From NCBI GenBank assembly GCA_030432695.1, contig JAUILN010000001.1, forward strand, positions 806,001 to 870,000: a DNA stretch of 64,000 nt, given 5' to 3'. This stretch comes from a bacterium (GTDB taxonomy: Bacteria > Planctomycetota > UBA1135 > UBA2386). Of the stretch, positions 8,505 to 17,950 are shown one piece after another. Numbering within the stretch: position 1 is the stretch's first letter; each line of letters begins with the position of its first letter. A program made the translations under genes and the position numbers. The notes beneath the pieces were generated by a model. That model worked only from the letters and a program-made list of their open reading frames with translations. It was not told the DNA's origin and made no database searches.

Positions 8505-10352
8505 TCAGTCGAGCTGGGTGGCCAGGAACGCGAGGGCTCGGCCGGGACCGGACAGCGGATGCTGCAACGGCCGGCGCAGGTCGATGCGGAGCAGGTCGTC
8601 GCGGAGTTCGGCGAGCACCTGATCGGCCTGCTCCTCGCGGCCGAGGCTGAGCAGGACCTGGGCGAAGCGGGCCCGGCTCAGCGGTTCGTCGGCGAGTCGC
8701 AGTGCGGTGGCGAACTCGTTGGCCGCGGCGCCGAGATCACCCGAACGCCAGGCGAGGAAGCCGCGGAGTCGCGCCGCCCACGCGGTTCGTCCCGACTTGA
8801 CGAGGTTCGAGTCGGCCATCCGTGCCGTGGGGTCGGCGGTGTTGTCCGCGGTGGCCAGCGCCGCCAGGTAGGCGAGCGCGTGGCCGACGCCCTCCGCGTT
8901 GGTCTGGACGGCTCGGAGCGCTTCCAGGCGGATCATCAGTGCGGCGCCGAAACCGAGTTCGACCAGCACCTCGCCGCCGTCGACGACATCGATCAACGCG
9001 GCCTCGAGCTGTTCGGGACGGGCCCGGAGCCACTCCAGGTCCTCGAGCACGTGGCGAGCTGCGGCATCGGCGTCGCCGAGCAGGATCGCGTGGGCGGCCT
9101 GCATGCGCAGGATCTCGTGGGCGAGCAGCTGGTCGGAGGCGGCGCGGCGGCCGGCGCGCTGCAGCATGTCGCTCAGTTCGACGTGATGGCCGGCGTGGTA
9201 GAGGGCCAGGGCGCGAGGCAGCAGGGTGCGCGCTTCGGGCAACTGGCGGTCGACGCCCTCGATCGCGTCGAGCGCGGCCTGGGGAGTTCCGGCCGCCAGC
9301 TCGGCGAAGCACAGGTGGTAGCCGATCCACGGCACGTCGGGCCAGCGCGCCCGCAGGTTACGGAAGTCCGGCAGTGCGGCGTCGAAACGGCTCAGGTAGG
9401 CATTGCCCAGCGCCCGGCTGAATCGGGCGTGGGGGTCGAAGGGCCGTTCGCGGAGCGAGACCACGCCGAGTTCCCGCAGCTTGTCGTCGAACGCGCGCGC
9501 TCCGGCCGGGCCGGCCCGTTCGGCGCGGGCCAGGAGCAAGAGCCGCGCGAGGCGATGGCGGATGCTGGGGGTCAGTCGCTCGCCGAGCAGGACCAGCGCC
9601 TGATTGGCCATCCGCTCGGCTTCGGGCAGATCTCCGCCGGCCAGGGTCAGGCTGGTGCGCACCAGGATCGCGGGGGGACAGCCCGGGTCCTCGCGCAGCG
9701 CGCGCACCGCGCGGTCCAAGGCGCTGCCCTGTAGGCCGCGTCGCTCGTCCGCGTGGGCCTGCTCGGTGAAGCGGACCGCGTCGAGATCGGCGCTGTACGC
9801 ACGACTGACGCTCAGCGGTCGGAGGGTCAGTCGTTCGCCGAGCGCCAGTCGGATGCTCCGAGCGAGTTCGTCGATCGCCGACGGCAGGTCACGGTCCGCG
9901 AAGCCCACCGCCGCCAGGGGAGTCGGTGCGTCGTTCACGGCCCACAGCGCGACCGTGATGCGTCGGGTCTCGGGGTCGAAGACCGGAGCGAGGGAGTGCG
10001 CCGCTGAAGGACACCGCTCGACCCCGCCGGCGAAGTCGAGGTGGGGGCTCTGGCGGAGTGCCGCGTGCAGCAGGCCGTCGACGACCGCCGGGTCGATGCC
10101 GCTCCCTCCGACCCGCTCGGTGGGGCGCAGGTCGAGGACTTCCCCGGCCGGCAGCGCCCGCACCACCGCCACCGCCGGGCCCCGATCGGGCTCGCGGCGC
10201 GGTTCGCGGTCGGCGAGGGGATCGGTGGGATCCAGGCGCGGGGTCGCGCCTCCCGAGCAGGCGGCCAGCACGGGCACCACGAGGAACGACAGGAGGCCGG
10301 CGAGGCCGGGGCGGCGTGCAGACGTCCCGGGGCGAGGTCGGTGGGCGGGCAA
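8505..10352 (-). CDS. TPR-type lipoprotein of unknown function
   Basis: TTG 10352 is proposed as the start because it puts a compact signal sequence (GLAGLLSFLVVPVLAAC) directly upstream of lipobox Cys32, giving 615 residues. The frame stays open to 10670, but that part is Arg/Pro-rich and overlaps the opposite-strand gene. After a short domain with DPETRRITVALWAVND, the C-terminal two thirds are stacked helical pairs rich in Ala, Leu and Arg (for example GDLPEAERMANQALVLLGE, GHHVELSDMLQRAGRRA, GDLGAAANEFATALRLADE). These look like tetratricopeptide repeats. Such lipoproteins usually act as periplasmic scaffolds. No catalytic motif is seen. It diverges from the secreted protein starting at 10415. 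Confidence 0.65.
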   Translation of the reverse strand: MPAHRPRPGTSARRPGLAGLLSFLVVPVLAACSGGATPRLDPTDPLADREPRREPDRGPAVAVVRALPAGEVLDLRPTERVGGSGIDPAVVDGLLHAALRQSPHLDFAGGVERCPSAAHSLAPVFDPETRRITVALWAVNDAPTPLAAVGFADRDLPSAIDELARSIRLALGERLTLRPLSVSRAYSADLDAVRFTEQAHADERRGLQGSALDRAVRALREDPGCPPAILVRTSLTLAGGDLPEAERMANQALVLLGERLTPSIRHRLARLLLLARAERAGPAGARAFDDKLRELGVVSLRERPFDPHARFSRALGNAYLSRFDAALPDFRNLRARWPDVPWIGYHLCFAELAAGTPQAALDAIEGVDRQLPEARTLLPRALALYHAGHHVELSDMLQRAGRRAASDQLLAHEILRMQAAHAILLGDADAAARHVLEDLEWLRARPEQLEAALIDVVDGGEVLVELGFGAALMIRLEALRAVQTNAEGVGHALAYLAALATADNTADPTARMADSNLVKSGRTAWAARLRGFLAWRSGDLGAAANEFATALRLADEPLSRARFAQVLLSLGREEQADQVLAELRDDLLRIDLRRPLQHPLSGPGRALAFLATQLD

Positions 10353-10414
10353 GGTGCTGGGGGTTCCGGATCGAGTTGGGCCCGGGCGGGCGATCGGACG
10401 ATGAGACCGTCGAG

Positions 10415-11356
10415 ATGCTACTGGTCGCAAGTGGTCTGACAGCGCTCTTGTCGCTGGCTCCCCAGGATCCGGATCCTGTGCCGCCACGGGTGGTCGGGGT
10501 CGACGAGCATGGTTGGCCGGTGTTCGCCGAGCAGTCGGCCGCGGGGGCCGGGACACGCGAGCGGCGCCCTGGAGGCGAGGAGTCACGACCCTCGGGCCAC
10601 CTCGACGAGCGCGGCTCGGATTCCGTCGGTCGGCGTCGTGCGGAGGCCGGCCCCGACAGCTCACCGGCACGTCGTGGTCCGGCGCTGAGCGAGGTGTTCT
10701 CCCGGCTCGGCACCGTCACCGACTTCGAGTCGCTCGATGGCGTCGCCGCCCACTGCCGGCTGACCGTCTTCGACGAACGCGGTGCGGTGCTCGGCACCCG
10801 GGAGTGGTCGCACGAGGCGGATCTTCGCGACGGCGTGCTTCGTGATCGGCTGGCCCTGCCGGACCGCCGCGTGCACGGCCGCGACGGTGAGCGGGTGTTC
10901 GCCTCGTTGCACGGCCTGCGGATGGACAGCGAGGAGTCGCTGGCGCGCGAACAGCTCGCGCTGTTCGGGACGCTGCTGCGCGCGCCATGGTGCTTCGCGG
11001 CCCGGGACCGCTACGAGTTGGTCGCGACCCGGGACGATGCGAGTGATCCGGCGAACGGACCGGCGTGCCGGGTGCTCGAGTTCCGCGCGGTCGATCGGCC
11101 GGACCCGTCGGCAGCCACCCGCTACGTACTCCGCTGCACGGCGGACACGATGCAGCCGCTGTCGCTGGAATACCAATTGGGCCACGGTCGATCCCGTGAA
11201 GTGCGCTTCGGGGACTGGCGCCAGGTCGATGCCGTCCGGCTGCCTTTCCGGCTGGAATGGGTGAACCGGTCAGGGACGGTGGCGAGCGTGATGGAGATCG
11301 TGGAGCTGTCGGTCGGCCATCGCTTCCCCGAACGGCAGTTCCGGCCCCTGCGCTGA
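10415..11356 (+). CDS. Putative secreted protein, family not recognised
   Basis: ATG 10415 gives 313 residues with a short signal peptide (MLLVASGLTALLSLA, probable cleavage after Ala15). Earlier in-frame starts run through the upstream region of the divergent lipoprotein and are unlikely. A charged, low-complexity stretch (about residues 30-90) precedes a globular region with alternating beta-like segments such as YVLRCTADTMQPLSLEYQLG and REVRFGDWRQVDAVRLPFRLEW. That pattern is reminiscent of periplasmic lipid-carrier or sensor beta-folds, but no specific family can be named. The next secreted-protein gene follows 70 bases later on the same strand. Confidence 0.6.
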   Translation: MLLVASGLTALLSLAPQDPDPVPPRVVGVDEHGWPVFAEQSAAGAGTRERRPGGEESRPSGHLDERGSDSVGRRRAEAGPDSSPARRGPALSEVFSRLGTVTDFESLDGVAAHCRLTVFDERGAVLGTREWSHEADLRDGVLRDRLALPDRRVHGRDGERVFASLHGLRMDSEESLAREQLALFGTLLRAPWCFAARDRYELVATRDDASDPANGPACRVLEFRAVDRPDPSAATRYVLRCTADTMQPLSLEYQLGHGRSREVRFGDWRQVDAVRLPFRLEWVNRSGTVASVMEIVELSVGHRFPERQFRPLR

Positions 11357-11426
11357 CCGGTTTCCTCGATGTCGGCGTGGGCGCCGGCGCTTGCCCGGGA
11401 TCTCGCGGCGGCGATGATGCGCGGCC

Positions 11427-13022
11427 ATGTCCCGCATCCCCCCAACCCGCGCCGCGTCGCTGGCGCTGTTCCTCGTCGCGGCGGTCGCTCCGCTTTCCGC
11501 CCAGAAGGACTGGGTCGACGCCCGCTTCGGTTACCGCATCGAACCGCCGAAGGGCTACGTGTCGGTGCCCGCCGAAGACCAGCGAGTGCATGCCCTGGTC
11601 CGGTTCGTCGCGCCGAAGCCGCTGACCGCTCGCGCGGGTGGCACCTACCTGCCGGAGGTCTGGGTCGGCTTCTTGGGCGGCGAGGGCGAGGTCGAGAAGG
11701 ACGGTCTGCCGCGACTGGTGCCGGCGCGGAACTTCGACGACTGGGTGGCCCGGTGTGCCGGGGTCGGCGCGAAGGTGACCTCGCGCGAGGCGTTCGAAGC
11801 GGATGGTCTCTCCGGCCGGCGCTTCGTGGTCGAGATCCCGGGCGACCGGGCCCGGACCCTGACCGGGGCGGTGTTCCCGGTGACCGGCATCGACGGGCTC
11901 GGCGATGGGGAGGTCGTGGTGGTCTTCGACGTGATGACCGAACACCTCGCCAAGGAGCGGAAGACCGTCGAACGGTGCGTGCAGAGTCTCGCCAAGGCGG
12001 ACGATGGCGAGGCGGTGCCGCCGGCGCCCGTGGCTCCGTGGTCGAGCGACGCTGCGGCGTGGCAGGGCATGGCGGTAGCCGATCGGATCAAGGCTCGCGA
12101 CAGCTGGGCGCAGCAGCGGGTCGATTGGCAGTTGGCCCATCCGGAGCCGGACTGGAAGGAGTCCAAGTGCGGGTTCGGCGTGACCGTGCTGAGCCACGCG
12201 CCGAGCGGCACCGTGAAGAAGGCCGTCAAGGCCGCCGAGGTGGCTCGGGAGTGGTGCGAGGCGACCCTGCCCGGCTTGAAGGGCGAGGCGAAGCCGGCGG
12301 TGTTGCGGATCTTCGATTCGCCCGCCACCTACGCGACCTTCAAGGCGCGCGTCAACGACCAGCGCGACTACTCCCGCGACCGCCGCGAGCTGTACTTCTT
12401 CGAAGATCCGAACGCCGGTTCGTCGGACGGCTACGGGATGCTGTTCCGCGCGGTGCTCTGGCACTACGTCGACGACGCCGATCCGCGCGCGCTGCAGGCG
12501 ATGCCGCGGTGGCTCGACAACGGGCTGTGGGAGTACCTTCGCAGCACCAAGCTCAAGGGCAAGAAGATCGAGTTCGAGGCCGGCGACGTGGAGCGCGGTC
12601 GGCTCGACTACCAGCGCCGCAACGATTCGATGCCGGCCTTGTGGAACCTGATCCAGGAATCGATCCAGCCCAGCCCCGAGCATGGCGGCAACGAGGACGT
12701 GTGGGGCTACACGCCGGAGTGTTCGAAGCTGATGCGCTGGCTGTGCGAGGATGACGGTGGGGCGGCGTTCGGCAAGCCGGACTTCCTCAGCGGCTACGTG
12801 CGCGCGCTCGGCGAGGCCTGCCAGGTGTGGGGAGCCGACCCGGTCAACGACGTCGACGTGCAGGCCTGCAGCTCCGCCCAGCTCGCCGAGCAGCGCAAGG
12901 CCTACTACGCGTGGCGTGATGGCGTGCTGAAGAACTGCAACGACACCTATCTGCCGCTGGCGGTCGAGAAATGGCAGGAGGTCAACGGCAAGTGGCTGGC
13001 CTACGTGGCCGAGAAGAAGTAG
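11427..13022 (+). CDS. Secreted DUF1570/peptidase-MA-like protein lacking the HExxH motif
   Basis: The 531-residue protein has a clear signal peptide (ASLALFLVAAVAPLSAQ, cleavage near residue 25). The C-terminal half has the layout of peptidase-MA/DUF1570 proteins common in planctomycetes: ATYATFKARVNDQ, a helix where the zinc motif is expected, then AMPRWLDNGLWEYLRS, equivalent to the usual P-x-W-L-x-E-G-x-A-E-Y. At the zinc position the sequence is RAVLWHYVDDADP, with no H-E-x-x-H. The Glu of the downstream motif is also changed to Asn. It is therefore probably a non-catalytic relative. It ends 28 bases before a convergent lipoprotein gene. Confidence 0.6.
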   Translation: MSRIPPTRAASLALFLVAAVAPLSAQKDWVDARFGYRIEPPKGYVSVPAEDQRVHALVRFVAPKPLTARAGGTYLPEVWVGFLGGEGEVEKDGLPRLVPARNFDDWVARCAGVGAKVTSREAFEADGLSGRRFVVEIPGDRARTLTGAVFPVTGIDGLGDGEVVVVFDVMTEHLAKERKTVERCVQSLAKADDGEAVPPAPVAPWSSDAAAWQGMAVADRIKARDSWAQQRVDWQLAHPEPDWKESKCGFGVTVLSHAPSGTVKKAVKAAEVAREWCEATLPGLKGEAKPAVLRIFDSPATYATFKARVNDQRDYSRDRRELYFFEDPNAGSSDGYGMLFRAVLWHYVDDADPRALQAMPRWLDNGLWEYLRSTKLKGKKIEFEAGDVERGRLDYQRRNDSMPALWNLIQESIQPSPEHGGNEDVWGYTPECSKLMRWLCEDDGGAAFGKPDFLSGYVRALGEACQVWGADPVNDVDVQACSSAQLAEQRKAYYAWRDGVLKNCNDTYLPLAVEKWQEVNGKWLAYVAEKK

Positions 13023-13050
13023 GTCCGTCGCTCGGGCACGCTGGCCGCTG

Positions 13051-13827
13051 TCAATCGAGGGGCGCCAGCCAGCGGGGGGCGATCGGCGCTCGCGAGCGGT
13101 CGCGGCGGCCCTGCAGCGCTTCGGTCAGTCGGTCGACGTAGTCGTCGATCGGGAATTCGATGGTCCAGGCCTCTGCCGGGGTCGCGTCGGGAGCACGGAG
13201 GGTGCGCGGCGCGAGCAGCAGCGCGGGGGAGGCTGCGGCCGAGGAGGCGACGCCGGCGAGGAGCGGCGCGTCGAGGACGACCAGTGCGTCCGGCAAGGGG
13301 CGTTCGCGTCGGTCCGGATCGAGGGCGCTACGGACGGAGTCGGGGTCATCGGCTTCGTGGACGGCGGCCAATCGGATCGGTTCGGGCTCGCCGAGCCCTT
13401 CGACGAGGGCGCGCAGCAGGGCGACGGTGTCCTCGGCGGCGCGGTCGGTGGTCAGCACTTCGACCGCGGCGTCGGCAGGGAGATCCATAGCGAGGAGCCG
13501 CTCGGCGAGTGCGCTGCCGAGCGCGGCCGGTAGCGAGGTCGGGAGCGCGAGGTCGTCGTCCAGCAGGATCGAATCGGCCGGCGGCGTGCCCGCGGCGGGC
13601 GGCCAGAGGAAGGTCGGGAGATCCGCGAGTTCTTCGACCACCGCGTCGCGGGCCGATGCGGGTAGAGGCGCCACGGTGACGAGTCCTCGCGCGGTCGCGG
13701 CATCAGCGATCCGATCCCAGCCCTGCGCTCCTGCGGGGAACGCCAGGATCGCCTCGATGCGTGGGGTCTCCGAGCATGCAACGGCGAGCAGCGAGAGGAA
13801 CACGAGCAGATGGTGAGATGTGCGCAT
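13051..13827 (-). CDS. Putative lipoprotein, possibly periplasmic-binding-protein-like
   Basis: The product has 258 residues. The N-terminus (HHLLVFLSLLAVAC) is a short lipoprotein signal with Cys18. The mature part is Ala/Leu-rich with alternating alpha/beta segments (IEAILAFPAGAQGWDRIADA; AAVEVLTTDRAAEDTVALLR; LPDALVVLDAPLLAGVA). These recall the Rossmann-like lobes of sugar-type periplasmic binding proteins, though it is shorter than typical members and no family-specific residue can be assigned. It is convergent with the DUF1570-like gene, and its 5' end faces a 513-base gap. Confidence 0.6.
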   Translation of the reverse strand: MRTSHHLLVFLSLLAVACSETPRIEAILAFPAGAQGWDRIADAATARGLVTVAPLPASARDAVVEELADLPTFLWPPAAGTPPADSILLDDDLALPTSLPAALGSALAERLLAMDLPADAAVEVLTTDRAAEDTVALLRALVEGLGEPEPIRLAAVHEADDPDSVRSALDPDRRERPLPDALVVLDAPLLAGVASSAAASPALLLAPRTLRAPDATPAEAWTIEFPIDDYVDRLTEALQGRRDRSRAPIAPRWLAPLD

Positions 13828-14340
13828 CGGGTTGGGCGGGTTCGGTCGGCGGCGAGCGCCCTGGTGAGGTGCTTCCGGCGACGTCTTCCCGGCGGCCGGA
13901 TTTCGATGCCGAGCGCTCTCGTCGCCGATCAGCGGGCGTGCCGCGGCAGTCCCTGATCAGGACCTGGATTCCGTGCGCCCGCTCAAGGGCTTCCGTCCGC
14001 CGCGACGATGACCCTCGCGGCCCGGGGGTTCCCCTCGGGTCGCAACAGGCGCCGCGGATCGAGTCGGGGGACCGTCCGCGGTGTGCTCGGGTCGTGCGAC
14101 CTTTCAGGGGCCCGAGCACGCTCCTGCCGTGGATCGGGGGGTCCACGGTGCGGAATGCCGTCGCTGTCTGTGGTGCCTTGGGGGAGGCGCAGGACGGCGG
14201 GAACCCGCGGTGCCACGCGCCACCGCGGGAGTTCCTTGCTCCTGCCTCCAGCAGTCGTCGTGCGTCGCAACGGTCTCCGACCGGGGTAGAGGCCACGCTC
14301 GGGATTCGACTCCGGCGGCCGAGCGCCGTATGACCGCGCC
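13828..14340. other. 513-base divergent intergenic region
   Basis: This region lies between the divergent lipoprotein (13827) and the HExxH lipoprotein (14341), so it must hold promoters in both directions. The open frames crossing it in several phases are Arg/Pro/Ser-rich and have no family signal. I see no strong hairpin, tRNA-like fold or convincing -35/-10 pair. Confidence 0.5.
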
Positions 14341-16695
14341 ATGCAGTGCGGCGGTGTGCGGAACTTCGCGGGGCAGCCCGTGCCTCATGAGGTCCAGGTG
14401 CCGGGGGGCTTCCGGTCCGCGGCCCTCCTCGCTGCGGGCCTGATGGTCTTCGGCCTCGCCTTCGGCTGTTCGATTCCGGCACCTGCCGGGATGCCCACCG
14501 AGTTGCACGGCGTGCCGTGGCGCGGTGGCCCGGGGGACGCCGCGGTGCTGGAGGCGCGTCAGCTCGCCGACGCGGGCCGGGCGCGGGAGGCCCTGGACCT
14601 GCTCGAAGGTGTCCTGGCCGAGCATCCTCGGCACGTCGACGCCCATCGACTCCGGCAGGACCTGTTGCGCGAGCGAGGCCGCATCGGTCGGCTCCGGGTC
14701 GAGGCGGACGCTCGCATACACGATTGGGCTGGGGACCCCTCGGCGCTGTACCTCGCGGGCCGGATCGAGGCCGATTCCGCGGTGCAGCGCGAACGGTTCG
14801 AAGCGGTCCTGGAGTCCGACCCGGGGTTGTTCTGGGGTTGGCTCGGCTATGCCTATGCGTGGCGCGGGGTCGATGCCGCGTTTGCCACGGCCCTCTACGA
14901 GGCCCTCTACCGCCGAACCGAGGGACACCCGGTGGTCGGGGTGGGCTTCGGCGCGGCGCTGCGAGCGCTCGGGCGTCACGACGACGCCATCAAGGTCTAC
15001 GCGAGCCTGCGAGGTGCGACGGCGATGCCGGGGGTCGGAGACCTCGGAATCGCGGAGAGCCATATCGCTGCGGACCGGCGGCGCGAGGCCTGGGCGCCGC
15101 TGCTCGCGGCACTCGCCGAGCGCCCTGCTGATCCAGGCGTGCAGCGGTTGACAGCGTCGTTCCTGGCCGGCGGTCTACCCGATACCCAGGCCGAACAGCT
15201 CCTCGACGCGATCGTGCGGGACTCCCGGGTGGCGCGCGTCTTCGCCGAGGAAGGGGGCGCCGGGATCTTCGCCGAGCTTCTGGCGCGTCGCGGGGACCCG
15301 GCCGCGGCTCTCGAGGTGCTGCGTCAGGCGCCGGAGCCGCTATCTCCCAACCTGCGGCGCGCGCTGCGGCGGGCCCGGCTGGCGCTCGGCGATGTCGCGG
15401 GCTTCCTCGGTGCGTTGCGCCTGGACATCCCCGCGAGCCTTCTCGCTGACGAGCGCAACCAGTTGCGCGGCCTCTGGACGGTTCTGTGGACCGGACCCTG
15501 GAGTCGCTCGCCGGAGCCGCTCTCGGCGGGCGCTGACGCCGTGGGGCTGGTCCGCGCCCTCCGAGACGTGGGGCTGCTCGAGGAAGGTGAATTGGTCGCC
15601 AGTCTTGCCTTGTTGGAGCACGCGGACCGCGAACACGCGGGACAGCTGGGAGCCCTGCGCGACGAATTGCGCCGGGAACTCGCGTTCGAGCACGCCTTGC
15701 GCAGCGCTGTCTATCGTGGCTACGAGCAGCAGTCCGAGCAGACCCTCGACGAGTTCCTCGCGACCCTTGCGGGCGTGTCCCAGCGGATCCTCGGCGAAGA
15801 CGTGGTCGGCAAGCCGAGCACCTTCGAGGTGCCGCTGGTCGGGGAATTGGTCGACCCGTTCGGTGAGGGCGTCGCGCGGCACCTCGCCCGCTACAACCGC
15901 CACCTGGTGCTAGGGCGCCGCGCCGGCGGGGTGATCGAAGCGCTGGTCATGACGCGGGTCTCCAGGATCGATCTGGACGACGCCGGTCCACTCGGCCTCC
16001 TCGGCGAGGCGCGGGAGGTGATCGGCATCGACCGCGGGGTCGAGGCCTTGCAAGGTCTGATCGGCGGGGACCTTGCCGGTGTCGCGTTGCTCAACCACTA
16101 CGTCTTGGACCTGGATGCCGTGCGGGAGTGGGCCGATGACCTCGTCGAGCAGAGGCAGATCGTGGCGGAAGACGGCAGCGCACTGCTCACCGACCCGGTG
16201 CCCGAGAATGCCGGCGTGCTCGATCCGGTCGACGTGGGTTGGCGGCTCGCCTGCCTGTCGCCAGTAGAGGACAGCGCGATGCTAGAGGCCGTCCTCGACA
16301 CGGTGCGTTGGCACGAGCGGGCGCACCTCGTCGATTCGTTCCGCTACCTGCCGCCGGACCAGAACCTGTTCCGAGTGATCTCGCTCGCCTTCGAGCACGG
16401 CTTCGATGCGCTGTCGGTAGAGTCCTCGATGGAGGGGCGTGCGGAGACTGCGGCACTGGCCTTCGGTGCGTATCCGCGCATCGTGCTCGCGCACGTGGCG
16501 GGATTCCTGGCCGCCGGCGATCGCGGAGGTTCGCCGCATCGACGAGGTTTCGAGGAGCTGGCACGACGCTTGAACGTCGGGCTGGAGTCCCTTCCCGAAC
16601 ACGCCGCCAAGGCCCGGGTCTCCAGGTGGCACGAGGTGCCGGTCGAAGTGTTCCAGATGCTGGCCCGGCAGCTCGCCGCCGAATACTGGCGGTGA
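14341..16695 (+). CDS. TPR lipoprotein with a C-terminal HExxH zinc-peptidase-like domain
   Basis: The 784-residue product has a hydrophobic signal (SAALLAAGLMVFGLAFGC) ending in a plausible lipidated Cys43. GTG 14398 would give a more standard signal length than ATG 14341. Residues about 60-450 are TPR-like helical hairpins (for example ADAGRAREALDLLEGVLAEH, LRALGRHDDAIKVYASLRG). Near the C-terminus lies WHERAHLVDSFRYL, with His658, Glu659 and His662 forming an exact HExxH zinc motif. About 40 residues later comes SSMEGRAETAALAFGAYP, where Glu698 or Glu702 could supply the third ligand as in gluzincins. This predicts an outer-membrane- or inner-membrane-anchored metallopeptidase or a relative. 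No family name is certain. It is monocistronic by spacing, with 185 bases to the next gene. Confidence 0.7.
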   Translation: MQCGGVRNFAGQPVPHEVQVPGGFRSAALLAAGLMVFGLAFGCSIPAPAGMPTELHGVPWRGGPGDAAVLEARQLADAGRAREALDLLEGVLAEHPRHVDAHRLRQDLLRERGRIGRLRVEADARIHDWAGDPSALYLAGRIEADSAVQRERFEAVLESDPGLFWGWLGYAYAWRGVDAAFATALYEALYRRTEGHPVVGVGFGAALRALGRHDDAIKVYASLRGATAMPGVGDLGIAESHIAADRRREAWAPLLAALAERPADPGVQRLTASFLAGGLPDTQAEQLLDAIVRDSRVARVFAEEGGAGIFAELLARRGDPAAALEVLRQAPEPLSPNLRRALRRARLALGDVAGFLGALRLDIPASLLADERNQLRGLWTVLWTGPWSRSPEPLSAGADAVGLVRALRDVGLLEEGELVASLALLEHADREHAGQLGALRDELRRELAFEHALRSAVYRGYEQQSEQTLDEFLATLAGVSQRILGEDVVGKPSTFEVPLVGELVDPFGEGVARHLARYNRHLVLGRRAGGVIEALVMTRVSRIDLDDAGPLGLLGEAREVIGIDRGVEALQGLIGGDLAGVALLNHYVLDLDAVREWADDLVEQRQIVAEDGSALLTDPVPENAGVLDPVDVGWRLACLSPVEDSAMLEAVLDTVRWHERAHLVDSFRYLPPDQNLFRVISLAFEHGFDALSVESSMEGRAETAALAFGAYPRIVLAHVAGFLAAGDRGGSPHRRGFEELARRLNVGLESLPEHAAKARVSRWHEVPVEVFQMLARQLAAEYWR

Positions 16696-16880
16696 TCGGG
16701 GTCGGCGATGCGTCGGTCCCTCGGGGCAGATCGCCCGACCCGACGCACGCCAGGAGATCCGGGCCGCGAAGTCCCGCGGCACGTAGAGTACAGCCAACGT
16801 AGAAGCGCGGATCCGATCGCCCGCATGCGCGCCGCGATCGCATCCCGACCACGCACTCCCGTTCCCTGCGAGGAGGAGTC

Positions 16881-17738
16881 ATGACGATCCGATCCATCCA
16901 GCTGCCGTTCCGCTTCCGTTCCCTGGCATCTGCTACCGCCGTGCTCGCGTGCCTGGCGCTGGTCGCGCCGCTCGCCGCGCAGGACGACAAGGACAAGGAG
17001 AAGAAGCCCGATCCGGAGATCGCGGAGAAGCTCGACGCGCTCGACGAGGCGGTCAAGGATCGCAAGATGGAGCACGACGGCGAGGCCGTGCGGATCATCG
17101 ACGAGTTGAAGGAGCGCTACCCGGACCTGCACGAGCGCGACCAGAAGGACGTGCTCGAGGGGATCTCCGACGTGATCCTGAAGATCCGCAAGCCACGCGA
17201 TCCCGACCAGCCGGCGTTGTACCGCACCGCGATCTTCGCGCTGGGAACGATCGGACCGACCGACGAGAAGACCCAGAAGTTCTGCTCCGAGTACCTGATC
17301 AAGGCCTGGGACCGGAAGCCGTTCACCGAGGACGAGTGGTTGGCGACCCGCGAGGACATCCTCGAGAACATCGGTCGGTGCAAGTCGCTCAATCCGAAGC
17401 ACATCGACTTCCTGATCGAGACCGCGACCCGCAGCCCGATCGACGGCATGAAGCGGGGAGCGGGCAAGGCGCTGCGCCACTACGCCGACGCCGAGGGCAG
17501 CGTCCGGAAGAACATCTTCGACAAGCTGCTGAAGGACTACGCGACGATCGAGGGCAAGTCGAAGCAGAGCCTGGAGCCGGGCGACTCGGTGATGGCGACC
17601 GCGACTGCGACGCTCAAGGCGATCCGCGATCCGTGGAACGCCACACTGGCGGCTCTCAGCGGCGCCAACCACCGCACCGCGGCCGACTGGTTCGAGTGGT
17701 GGAACGAGAACAAGAACGACCGCAAGCTGTGGCGCTGA
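16881..17738 (+). CDS. Secreted helical-repeat (HEAT-like) protein
   Basis: The 285-residue protein is preceded by a strong ribosome-binding site (AGGAGG, five bases before ATG), better than most genes here, so it may be well expressed. The signal peptide ATAVLACLALVAPLAAQ ends near residue 34 and is followed by a highly charged Lys/Asp/Glu stretch. The rest is helical (GEAVRIIDELKERYPDLHER; YRTAIFALGTIGPTDE; MKRGAGKALRHYADAEGSVR), like HEAT/ARM repeats. It has no catalytic motif, so a protein-binding role is the most that can be said. The preceding 185 bases hold no gene. A TAGAGT at 16784 could be a -10 element, but no good -35 accompanies it. Confidence 0.6.
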   Translation: MTIRSIQLPFRFRSLASATAVLACLALVAPLAAQDDKDKEKKPDPEIAEKLDALDEAVKDRKMEHDGEAVRIIDELKERYPDLHERDQKDVLEGISDVILKIRKPRDPDQPALYRTAIFALGTIGPTDEKTQKFCSEYLIKAWDRKPFTEDEWLATREDILENIGRCKSLNPKHIDFLIETATRSPIDGMKRGAGKALRHYADAEGSVRKNIFDKLLKDYATIEGKSKQSLEPGDSVMATATATLKAIRDPWNATLAALSGANHRTAADWFEWWNENKNDRKLWR

Positions 17739-17950
17739 TCGACTGCATCCGGGAGTCGGCGCGCCCAGCGCGGAGTCTCGGGCGGAGTCGATCCAGGCAA
17801 CACGGTCGGCGCGACCGACTGCCTCGGAGCATGGCGAGCGCAGCGGGTCATGCCCCACCGGTTGCGGCAGGAGGCCGCGCTGATCCTCGGGGTTGGCGAC
17901 GGTCGCCGGGATGACGGAAGATCCCGGTCCCGTCGTCGTCCACAGCGCCC

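Noticed and set aside
14300..14332. tRNA T-loop-like GGGATTCGACTCC
   Set aside because: The flanking bases do not form the 5-bp T stem, and no acceptor or anticodon arm can be drawn.
16709..16747. Terminator after the HExxH lipoprotein (TGCGTCGG / CCGACGCA)
   Set aside because: The arms are separated by 23 bases and compete with another pairing (GGCGAT / ATCGCC), so the structure is not convincing.
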